Below are positions 23,310 to 33,532 of a stretch of 64,000 bases of DNA, piece by piece. The position numbers were made by a program, and so were the translations under genes. Below the pieces are notes generated by a model. That model saw nothing but the letters and a program-made list of their open reading frames with translations. It was not told the origin of the DNA and did no database searches. This stretch comes from Tricholomella constricta (Eukaryota; Basidiomycota; Agaricomycetes; Agaricales; Lyophyllaceae): NCBI GenBank assembly GCA_013368375.1, contig JAACJP010000017.1:62001-126000 (forward strand), written 5' to 3'. Position 1 is the first letter of the stretch; every line of letters begins with the position of its first letter.

Positions 23310-23949
23310 TGTGGTATTTCGTAGAGAGAGTTCAAATTAAAAGACACGAGGAAAGGAAAAGAGGGACCGAATGGTTCGGTAAGAAAGCCATTGCGCGGCA
23401 GGAGCTATTTATCCCAAAACCCAATTAACGTCACCACTCACCAAGATATAGTTGTTTTTAACTACCCCTTCCTTCGCTCCAAAGAGCAGGCCGTAAATCG
23501 CCCTTGTGACCATCCCAGATCAAGGGGAAGTCAAGACCGACAAGGCAGAAGTGTGGTGTGCGGATAGACGCCCGGGGATGTAACGTGGCGATAGATATGA
23601 ATAAATCTAATCACCAAATTGATGTCGGCCGAAACAATAGATGAGCTATGCAACAGTACATCATTGGGTGGGAACTTTTCAGTCCAGCTGCCTAGATCCA
23701 AGAAAGAGAGTTGATTATGTATGACATTCCCATGGGAAAAAGTCTGCATGCATGGCGGTTGCGAAATATTCAACCCAACCAGGGAATTCTTCGTAACCAT
23801 CGACGTTATTTACGTTAAGGAAATACTGCTCACCAGGTTCGATTTTTCGACGCTGGTATGCCAGGATATCGTGGAGCCCTGCGTTGGGCTGGAACAAGCT
23901 CGTCTGCGTTGTTTGTTCAAGTTGATGGCTCTATCCTGCTCTATCCCAA

Positions 23950-24760
23950 AGTTCAGTCTCCGCGATGATGCGACTCAATTTTCCCTCTCACGATGTTCGA
24001 AGAAACGATCATGGCATCGGCGATTGGCAATACAAAATGGACAGGTGGTGGCGACGAGCGTACATCGCATCAATCTAGAAACACAAACAGAATGGAGAGC
24101 CCAGTCATGTAGCAGGCGATTCGGCCGACAGTCGTGCGGTGTTGGTACAGTGGCAAGAAACATTCGACGTTTGTGATCGACACAGAAGCGATCCCTGTAC
24201 CATATGTTTGAGCCAAGACACCGTGAAAGCCATTCAGCGCGGGGTAACGAGCAGAAATTGGCTTGGTGGTTGGACTTGGCACATGTTGAGGTTGCAAAAT
24301 GACCGGGAAGAGACACCTCTCTTCCACAGGCCTCCGAAGGTGACGGTGAATTGCAAATGACACGCTCCTCAGATCAGAAATTTGCGGAGATGATTTTATT
24401 GTGTTTCCTTTGCAGCGCGTTTGCCCTGAATGCGAATCGGCTAGCCAAAGATTCAAATTCAGAAGACGCCAAATATCATGGTCCGTCGATTCCAACGGGA
24501 GCTGGTTACAACCGCGCCACAAGGTAAAAATTTGGGCCAGTAAGGTTGTAAGGTGTGCCTAACCTTGCCAGGGACAAGCACAGGCTGTAGGTGGAGGTGG
24601 CCCTGACGAAAACCAGCATGTCATTGAACGCCGTGGCCGAGGTACCGATCGAAAAGAAGCTGACAAGGAGCCTTGGGGCCGGTCGGCAACCAGTTAAATA
24701 TCTCAAATCTTTCGACCGAAGAATGACATCCAGATACAAGAAATATGTCATTTGACGCTG
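23950..24760 (-). pseudogene. Possible relic of a multi-pass membrane protein gene (DUF6534-like)
   Basis: Weak evidence. Minus-strand frames show hydrophobic segments with the flavour of the Agaricomycete DUF6534 membrane family: LLVSFFSIGTSATAFNDMLV, and further on RTTVGRIACYMTGLSILFVF followed after a stop by MYARRHHLS, similar to the family's final two helices and its short NAR-like motif. The pieces are in different frames and interrupted by stops. No full model can be built. It may be chance hydrophobic sequence. Confidence 0.22.
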
Positions 24761-26986
24761 ATTGAGGGCGGCATAGCATTCGCTTAGAGAAACAATCTCT
24801 GAGTGACTGGAGTGTTTTCGGCCGATGACATCGTGAACGTAAAGCAGTCAATAGCATGCAACTCTGGGGTACTGCATCACTCACGAATAAGGTCGCCACC
24901 AACAGGAGATATTTCTCCGTTGATTGAAGCGCTGAGCCGACGATCCCGAAATATGTCAGTTGCGACCCGTCTGAGTGCAATTTTATGCTTCATCTTTGTG
25001 TCCCGTGGCTGAGGGCTACGTATGGTCGGCTCGTAGACGATGGACAGACAGCCACACAGTACGCCTTAGCGTGACGCGTCTCGTGAAATAGACCACCCGT
25101 CAGGTTCACTTCCTCGACATTGCATCGTGGTTGATTGGAGGTTCTCCGTATGTTCCGGACGCCTTGAATAACCGAAACGTGGACTCTGCGTCACCACGGC
25201 CAAATCATGGGAGAATAAGGCTGGAAGCGGGAGGTTCATAGCCCCATGTGACAGCTGGCGTCGCCGAAAGTATAGGCAATGCTGGAGATCGGGCGGGCCT
25301 ATTTTAGACAAAAGAAATGTGGATGGAAAACTGCGATGGGAAGCCTCATTCTCATTAAGGCGCTATAGACAAAGAAGACACTGTAGAATCTGACACTGTC
25401 GTTGCACTGGTGATACGAGAGCCAGTCTAGAGTCGTGCGGACAAGGTTATGGAGGTGGAGCACAGAGTGATAAATCGAAAAGTTGGTGGTTAAACATCGA
25501 TGAAAAGGCATCCCGGCATTGTCATTCACCGCGACGAAAGCATCGAGGAATTTCCGACGTCTGCGGTGAGCCGGCTACTGAACGATAACGATGGGAAGCG
25601 GCGCACCATTCGAAGACATGTGTAGACTCGAGACTACGCGGCCTCAGTGACGTCAAATGTTAAGAAGCAATCGGCATGTCTAGGTGCGGTACCATTAATT
25701 GAGATGAAGAAGTTGAGAAGATGGTCCAATATTCCCATTGTCAACCATTGTCAAGGTCTGCGCGCGCAACAGCTGGGCACGCCAATATTAGGAAATGTTT
25801 GCATTATCTGCGTAATTCGACGGTTTCTTTTTAAGGCGTGGCCCAAAAGACTTGGTGTGCTCTGCATAAATTCAACCGAAAAGAAGAAAAGTAACACTAC
25901 AATCTTCGAGAGAACATGATGAAATCAACAATTCGGAGTTACAGTGACGAGGGTAGGATACAACTGTGGCTTAGCTTGCATAGGCCATTGGATGTGACCT
26001 GGTTTTGCTCGCGATTTGGGCATCTTGGAAGATTCAACACCGAATTGTACGAGAGAAGAAAACCTGAACGCTTCTGAATGTAAAGCTTTGGCGAAAAAAA
26101 GATAACTTCGCAGCGTATCTGTAGAGCGACCGTTTACAGACAGCTGAATACTTCTGAGAGTGGCAAAGTTGAAAGAGGTGTGGCGAAACGCTCGGCGGAA
26201 CACAGAAAGCTCGGCGAAGAAAGCCAAGGCTTTGGGCTCACCCGATGCGAATTGGTCACGTGCATCTGAGCACGCCATACTTTACATCGAGCACACCATC
26301 GTCTGAGTTTGAAGGGAGAGTAGAAATAGCGAGAAACCATGAAATGTCGCATCTTCCCTTCGCCCATCCTCGAATTCATGCCCCAGCATCATATCCTTTC
26401 GAAATTACCAAGTTTGTGCACAAAGGGCGCACTCCGATACTCTGGGTCATGGCAAACCCCGCTCAAGGCAGACTGACTTGGATGTATAATTCGTAACCTT
26501 CGTTTGGGACTTCGACCGCTCTGTATACACACACTCGCCTTCTGTGTCTACACCATCTACACCTCTATTCACTGCTGGAAGTTGGGAAGCCCCCTGCGAT
26601 TCACATTGCCATCACGTGGATGCCGTTGTAACCCGAGCTCGTTCTCGGATCATCGTTTATGTCGCTGGCCGCGTGATGCTTGTCTTGGAAATGGCCCCTT
26701 GTTCCGGGTAATATCGTAGGGAACACGTACATCCAAGGAGGGTTACTGGCTTCCGTGGACCGTTCCCTGAAGGCTCTGGGGGCTTCTAGGCTGCAGCAAA
26801 CAGCGACGTCTGCTTCGCTTCAACGAGAAGGAACGTTTCTAACGACGTGCTTGGTCATTCCGAATGCCACGTCAAGGCTACGCTTCGCCATGTGGCTGAA
26901 CAAGTCCGAATCTGATGCCAGGGTTTTGGGGTGGTGGCCAGGATGGATCTTGGTACTTTGTACGTGTTGTTAATTACGAGTTTGGT

Positions 26987-26994
26987 ATAAAAAC
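26987..26994 (+). promoter_or_regulatory. TATA box of the EgtB-like gene
   Basis: TATAAAAA lies about 100 bp before the ATG at 27090 and is followed by pyrimidine-rich sequence, as is common in fungal promoters. Confidence 0.5.
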
Positions 26995-27089
26995 CTGTCT
27001 TGCGCCCTATTCCTCCCACAACCGCTCTCACTCAGCTGTCCGAGCGTTTTTAGAGCCATTCAATCCTTTATTCTTCGTGAATTTTGACC

Positions 27090-29483
27090 ATGTCCTCTCC
27101 ATCATCTTCCTCCTCCCTAGACTCAGTGTTTGATCACTCGAGCTCGAGGTCCACGACACCTTCATCCGTTGATTCAGACTTGTCGTCGCACAAACCATTT
27201 GGAAGATACCCGTCAACATGCATCTATGCTCCCTCGACAATCATTGAGCCAGATGTCGTGAAATCATTATTCGATACCTATGCCCAAGAAGGCTGTTTTG
27301 GACTCTGCCTTCCGTATGCCGAGAGCCCCCAGCGCTCCTCCCTTTTTGTCAACTGGAAGGAGACCTTGCTCCTCGCAGGAGGGGGCAGAGCCTTCAAGAT
27401 TTTTGTCTCACCCCCTACCTCGTCTCTCACCCAAGATGGCGATGACATGTCCATCGTAAGGCTTTTTAACGCCCTGATACCATTTCGACATCAATTGACA
27501 CAACCATTAGCCCACATTTATCATCCCTCAGGTAGCTGGGCATCTCGCCGCATTTTCGCTCGCTGGCCTTCGGGCAGTTGTTTCGACCCCAAGGATTGGA
27601 GGTTACATCTACTACACCCTTGAACGACCCACCTTCAGCTTCCCTCCACTCTCCAACACACCTGGATTCAGCGTTATGACGACACCCTCCAAGGGAAATA
27701 TCCCCACTTTGGACGACTGGAAGACCGTATGGTCTGCCTGGGACCTGATCACGCTTCAAATGATTCCCCATGAAATGCTCCACCAGAAACCAATCGATCT
27801 CCGTCACAAGTGCCTATTCTACATTGGCCACATCCCAACGTGAGCACACCTTGTCTCAACCCAACATCAGCGTTATAACTCAGCTCGTTATTTCAACCAG
27901 GTTTTTGGACATGCTTCTTCACAAGTCCATTGGAGGGGGTGCGAGCGAGCCCAAGCATTTCTGGAACATCTTCGAGGTACTTCATAGCCCTCGGCCACCT
28001 TGTATTATCTGACCACCGTTCGTTGACAGCGAGGCATCGACCCCCATGTCGACGACCCCGACCACTGCCACGTACGCTCATCTCCCTTTTTGCAAGTCAC
28101 ACACCCCTCTGATGCAGACCTTATCAGAATCATTCCGAAGTTCCAGAGAAGGACGAAGACTGGCCTACCCTCGACACCATCATCGCGTTCCGCAACCGCG
28201 TCCGCGCAAGGCTGGCCCAACTATACGATGACCTGCAATCTGGCAAGCGGAGCCTCACCCGCAACATTGCCCGGACGCTCGTCATGACACACGAGCACGA
28301 AGGGTTCCATATCGAGGTGCGCCCCTTTATATTCTCGTCCCTCGACGGAATTTTGGTGCTCAAATAAATTTTGTCGCAGACTCTACTGTACATGCTCATC
28401 CAGCGTGCAGGGACCGGTACTCTCCCACCGCCCGGCTTCATCTCTCCTCCGTGGGAGATCCTTACACGTCAATGGGACGCCACCCCTGCTCTCGCTGTCT
28501 CCACTGTCGTCCTCGGCCCCGCTACCGTTTCGCTAGGCCAGGAAGATTCGGAAGGCGATGATAGCCTGGAGGGCATATCCAAGAAAGTGGATGACCACGT
28601 ATTCGGCTGGGACAATGAAAGCCCTGAGAGGAAGTATGAGGTCGGAGCTTTCCGTGTCGACTGGCGCCCCGTGAGCAACAGGGAATTCGAGACCTTCTGG
28701 AAGGAGAGTGGCGCGGATAAGTCACGGCTGCCGGGAAGCTGGGTGGAAGAGGATGGCGAGATCAAGGTTTGTTCTATCGTTTGCCCTTCGCCACAGGATA
28801 GCTAAACGAGGGTATTTCTTCTCCTTAGGTGCGAACGATGTACGGACCGGTGTCCATGGAGATCGCACAGCACTGGCCTGTGCTCACCTCGTACGATGAT
28901 CTGCTGGCATACGCGCACTCGAAGGGCGGCCGCCTGCCCACAGAAATGGAGCTGCGTCTGTTCCTTGACACTTACGAGGTCGGCCACGAAGGCGGTTCCA
29001 ATACAGGCTTCCGAAACTGGCATCCTGTCCCGTATGTTTCTTTGTTATCTACTGGCCTGAGCTTGCGTACTGATGAAGTTTGACAGCGCGACCACCGGGC
29101 TGGAGAGCAACGACGGGAAAGGCTCGAACGGTGGCGTCTGGGAATGGACGTCTACTTTGTTCGACACGCATCCTGGCCTGTCACCGACGAATTTATTCAC
29201 TGGGTACGTCAACTTACGAGCCTACGAGCCATGTCTCAGTACTTTCCGCTGACGGCAAATCATGTCTCCAGTTATTCCACGGACTTCTTTGATACGAAAC
29301 ATCATGTAGTGGTGTGTCTCTTCATATCCTCCTCATGTGATACGTATCTGACCCACTCATTTCCAGCTCGGAGCTTCGTACGCCACCATTCCGCGACTTG
29401 CCAGCCGCAGGACGGTTCGCAACTTCTACCAGCACAATTACCCGTACCCATGGGTCGGAGGACGTGTGGTCTACGACGCGTAA
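27090..29483 (+). CDS. EgtB-like non-haem iron sulfoxide synthase (DinB plus FGE-sulfatase fold), without EgtD domain
   Basis: EgtB enzymes couple cysteine or gamma-glutamylcysteine to a histidine betaine and oxidise it; in fungi they form the second half of Egt1, which makes ergothioneine. The DinB-like part has PTLDDWKTVWSAWDLITLQM, EKPIDLRHKC-type sequence (QKPIDLRHKCLFYIGHIPTF), RGIDPHVDDPDHCH and the iron motif HX3HXE as HEGFHIETLLYM. The FGE part follows: YEVGAFRVDWRPVSNREFET, VRTMYGPVSMEIAQHWPV, GGRLPTEMELRLF, NTGFRNWHPVP, GGVWEWTSTLFDTHPG, YSTDFFDTKHHVVLGASYAT and NYPYPWVGGRVVYDA. About 180 residues precede it; they start with a Ser-rich tail and show no SAM-binding methyltransferase motif. 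Roughly ten exons join in frame. Stop is at 29481. Product unproven; a related sulfoxide synthase of another thiol pathway is possible. Confidence 0.82.
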
Positions 29484-30316
29484 ATTCGACAGGACCTCCT
29501 CACTTGCTATGCGATCAGTTACTTAGAAACAAACCTTCCATGCACTCATTATACCTGATTCTGATGTCAATTATATGTATACTAGCTCTCTGACCGCGCT
29601 GAATTTTTTGTATCTATCTTTTGTCACGTTACAATGAAGCATTCGTACGTCTTGAATCCTTCATTGGGGTTGTCCGGCTTTGCTCCGTCACCAGGATATT
29701 TCAACGCCTCCTCGCCATTTGTTCTTATTTGTGTTCAAGTATATTCTTAAAAGTTACGTAGAATTGTGGAATGCTATTATATATTCTACCTATCATGATT
29801 ACGATGAGCACATGCGCGAAAAAATCGTGCTCAATGGTGCGCCAAAATACAATCTACGTGGTACGACGGCTCATTTCTCCAGTGCCATTACCCAACCTCA
29901 ACACAAGTCGGCTGCCGGAGTGATAGTCGACGGGGGGCTGGTCGACGGGAAACGGAAAACTCGTACGACAACTATCAGGGTCGTCAGGATCAGTGCATCA
30001 CGTGTGTTGGACATTTTTAATTTTTGAGTGACCTGATTTCTGGCAGGCTTCCTTTAAAGTCGGTCCACCTTCGTTTTACGTTTCTCACAAGCCCTTCTCC
30101 TCCCCTTCCATACCCTTGGTCCTCCCCTGTGAGTTAAACATATTTCTGCTGCACAAGTCGATGGAAACACGACATTGCAAACTTTCATCGAGGAAGTGCT
30201 CGACGAATTGCTATTCCTTCGGGAGTCATTCAAGTCGTCTCTGAACCTTTCATTTCTTGGCTTCGACGTTTTTTGTTTCATGTACTGACCTCTTCTTCTC
30301 TTTCCCCAGAATCAAA
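29484..30316. other. Intergenic region upstream of ERG6
   Basis: No gene is supported. A 115-codon frame at 29680-30027 has no motif. The last 200 bp are pyrimidine-rich (CTTCTTCTC tracts), typical of a strong fungal promoter. Confidence 0.5.
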
Positions 30317-31578
30317 ATGACAAACGATGTCACCGCTGACGGCCGCGTAGGCGACCGCATCGAGAACTATACTGCGTTCTGGAAGAAGGACCTGAACAGG
30401 GAGGACGAGGGTAACACCGAAAACCGTCTCAACAGTTACACCGACGTCGTCAACGGTGAGAATTTCCAGTTTTCCGTCCCTTTTCGAACTACCCCTCAAC
30501 AACAAACATACAGGCTATTATGACGGCGCCACGGAGCTGTACGAGTACGGCTGGGCTCAATCATTCCACTTCTCGCGTTTCTACAAGGGAGAGGCCTTCC
30601 TCGCTTCTCTCGCTCGTCATGAACACTATCTTGCCGCCCAAATGAACCTTCGCCCTGGAATGCGCGTCCTCGATGTCGGCTGTGGAGTCGGTGGCCCCGC
30701 ACGTCAGATTGCCGAGTTCTCCGACAGTGAAATTGTCGGCTTGAACAACAACGATTTCCAGATTGGACGTGCCAGGAGATATACCCAGAAAGCTGGCCTC
30801 GAGAACCAAGTCACCTTCGTGAAGGGAGACTTCATGAAGCTTGCTGAGCAATTCGGCGAGAACTCCTTCGATGCTGGTGAGTTCAATGTTGGGCTGGATT
30901 TGAAGTGTTGTCCTAACCCCTCCTTTCTAGTTTACGCTATTGAGGCTACCGTGCATGCTCCTACTTGGGAAGGTGTCTATGGCGAGATTTTCAAGGTTCT
31001 GAAGCCTGGAGGTGTGGTAAGTCGACGTGTCGTTGTTCTTCATCGCCGGCATCTCACATACTTCTAGTTCGGTGTTTACGAATGGTGCATGACCGACAGG
31101 TGGGATGCTTCCAATCCCGAGCACAGGCACCTTGCCCACCAGATTGAACTCGGCAACGGTATTCCCGAGATGCGGCCCCTTCGCATGGCCCGCGAAGCCC
31201 TCAAGACGGTTGGTTTCGAAATTGAGCACGAGGAAGATTTGGCCGAGCGCCCCGACCCTATCCCCTGGTACTACCCCTTGGAGGGCGATATTTCGAAGGC
31301 CCAAACTTTCTGGGATTACCTGACCGTTTGGCGGATGAGCTGGAGTGGCAAATTGGTTAGCCATAACGCCATGCGCCTCATGGAATGGGTCGGACTGTTG
31401 CCCAAGGGCACGTACGATGTAGGGGAATCGCTGAAGGTTGCTGGTGAATCTCTTGTTAAGGGTGGTCAGACCAAGGTTCGTCGACGCTCCTTCTCTACTA
31501 TCGTCGACACGGTAATGACCATTTCGACAGCTCTTCACCCCCATGTATCTTGTTATCTGTCGAAAACCCGCGAACTGA
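30317..31578 (+). CDS. ERG6: Sterol 24-C-methyltransferase
   Basis: Erg6 transfers a methyl group from SAM to C24 of the sterol side chain in ergosterol synthesis, on ER membrane or lipid droplets. Five exons join in frame from [20 protein letters not shown] to [14 protein letters not shown]. Visible family motifs are [24 protein letters not shown] sequence ([14 protein letters not shown], sterol-binding), the SAM motif [45 protein letters not shown] and [16 protein letters not shown]. Length is about 340 residues; yeast Erg6 is 383. The start ATG at 30317 follows AATCAAA, a good context. The last intron starts with GTTCGT directly after GGQTK. Nothing looks broken. Confidence 0.95.
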
Positions 31579-31950
31579 GAGGCGGAGTGCATATACCATA
31601 TACCTTAATATCCATAGACCTACTGCCGGGATTACATGTTCCAGGAATTCACTCATTTCACGGAGATTTGGTTCCGCGTGGCGTGAATCCCTGATGAAAA
31701 TCCAAACACGAGGTACCTCGGCATCTTCCGATCAACGTGTAAAATCTCGAGGCATGGGTGCCTGTTCCGTGCAATGGCCAGCGATCCTAGGGTACATAAA
31801 CCTAGGCTTCCAAAAGCTTACACTGACCAACAACTGACATTTCTGAAGAGGTAGACCATATGAATCCAGGTCTTTGGAACCATTTCCTGATGCCACATCT
31901 CCAGCAATCTCCCAGAATTTGAACGAAGATCCCAAGGTTCAATAAGGGGG
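31579..31950. other. ERG6 3' flank and uncertain 5' end of next gene
   Basis: No complete frame. The first exon or exons of the following gene may lie here (the frame leading into it is open from about 31880 but has no ATG). Confidence 0.4.
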
Positions 31951-33325
31951 GATGCGAAGAAGTTCGCTCTCGAGCGGGCTTCGGAATTCATTGCGCGGTT
32001 CGGGCTCCCGGGTGAGTTTGTTGGGGTGGATGAATCGGAGTCCAGGTTTCGCGAGGTATTTGCGCATTCTATTTACTCCGCAGAGTCCACTCTAACGCCT
32101 GCGCCGCTTCTTTAGCAAATATATAACTGGTTTAAGAACACTGTAGGTAGAAACAGACGTAAACTTGAAGGCAGACCGAGATCCTCCAAGAAAGTTGCGG
32201 ATAAAGGTAGAAAAATATCATTGTTACTTCGTGTTGGTCGTCCTCGTCTCATTGCTGCTGCAGCCCATGGGAATCCGAATCAGAGCGACATCACTTGGAA
32301 TTCCGTCACCCCATCGACTATCATTCCCTATTCCCATGCAGAAAGTAGCTCCTCTAGTCCCGTAAACTCCACCCAGTCAATAGTCCCCTCTGTCCAGTAT
32401 ACAACTCTCCAACCGGCAGCACCCATACCAACTCCCCTTCCACCGTCGTCTTCTCCGCACTTGAATCTCACCATCTCCCAGTCGACCATCCGCGATGCAT
32501 TTCTTCAGGGTGTCGACTCTTCCACTCTGGCCACCATGATCCAGACATTTGCGGTCTCTGACCCGTCTCCGACGCCATTGACCGCCGTTGTCGAGGCTAT
32601 TTTCGAAGCAGTCTCCTCAGACTCAAGTTCGAGTCATTTTAACAACAATCGAGACCCGCATGCTTACCTACGTCGTTTTCTCGATGCTTCCTCGTATTTT
32701 TCATCGTCCGTGGTCCACGCTGGGGTCGCCGGACCCCTGGCAGGGCCTCGCGCCCTTCAAATGCAAATACGAAAATTCTCCACATGGGTCCCGAGTTCCG
32801 CGACACGGCCAGGCCAGCAGGAGTCGGGGACGACGTCCTCGTCAACCTCGTCATCCATATCCGACATGATGCAGCGCATAGCGGGCGACCGCCAGCGCCG
32901 CAAAGACCATATACAATGGGCAAACATCCATGCCGCTGCGCTTGAGCTCGGGATGCTTGGAATGGGTCATGCAGGAGAGTCTGATAACAGTGGGTACGCC
33001 TATGCTATGGGGCGTGCATTCTCTGAGATGATGGCTCGCGATGCCGTGTGGGAGTCGGATGAGGTTGAATGGGTGGCCGGGATCTGCGTTCTGCGAGCTG
33101 TCATTCGGACCGCTATGAGAGGGGATCGGCGGCAGAGGGACGAGTATGATGAACTTCTGAGGACTTATGAGAGGAGGTGGAAGGAGATTAAAGACGAAGC
33201 CAGACAGTCACTTGTGACAGTAAGTTCAACGACCATTTGGAATCGTCCGGCGTCTGATTTCTCCACAGGAAGTGCTTCTCGCGGCTAAGGACGATCTCGC
33301 AAGATTGGACGAGTCCCTCAGGTGA
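31951..33325 (+). CDS. Hypothetical protein with WFKN-type basic motif (5' end uncertain)
   Basis: I do not recognise a characterised function. The conserved-looking N-terminal part reads GDAKKFALERASEFIARFGL, then a 60-bp intron, then QIYNWFKNTVGRNRRKLEGR and a basic tract. That pattern recalls Agaricomycete multicopy proteins in which a WFxN(x)nR motif ends a helical domain; it has some likeness to a homeodomain recognition helix but is too short to claim one. A Ser/Pro-rich linker and a helical C-terminal domain follow, including DHIQWANIHAAALELGMLG and YDELLRTYERRWKEIKDEAR. A last intron leads to EVLLAAKDDLARLDESLR and stop. I could not find a convincing start; the coordinate given is where the good frame becomes clear. 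Confidence 0.6.
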
Positions 33326-33532
33326 CGAGTGGGATTGCGCCCCATGTACGATCCGTGTGTATGGATTCTGCTATTATGCGGTGAATCCTGATTTTATCCC
33401 GCGTACCTGTCATGCCACTGTTGTAACGCTTGTTTTTCTTGCTATGACTTCTCGCTATCAAGTTTTAACTTATCTGTGTAGCAAAATTTACACTAGGTTG
33501 TTGGCTTCCCACGAAGTCGAATGCACTCTGGC

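Larger units (their letters stand above)
23310..27089. other. Gene-poor region, 3.8 kb
   Basis: Several frames of 60-150 codons occur on both strands (for example 23721-24176 plus, 25925-26278 minus), but none has a recognised domain and most overlap each other. A possible gene relic on the minus strand at 23950-24760 is listed separately. I found no inverted or direct terminal repeats that would mark a transposon. Confidence 0.45.

Noticed and set aside
23830..23850. GGTTCGATTT as a tRNA T-loop
   Set aside because: No matching acceptor stem or anticodon arm around it. No convincing tRNA was found anywhere in the window.
25440..25490. Similarity of GAGCACAGAGTGATAAATC here to GAGCATAGAGTGATAAATC near 60513
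   Set aside because: Likeness covers only about 30 bp and does not extend on either side, so it can be chance.
31950..32170. Homeodomain in the WFKN gene
   Set aside because: Only the WFxN-like helix is suggestive; the first two helices and usual spacing cannot be recognised.
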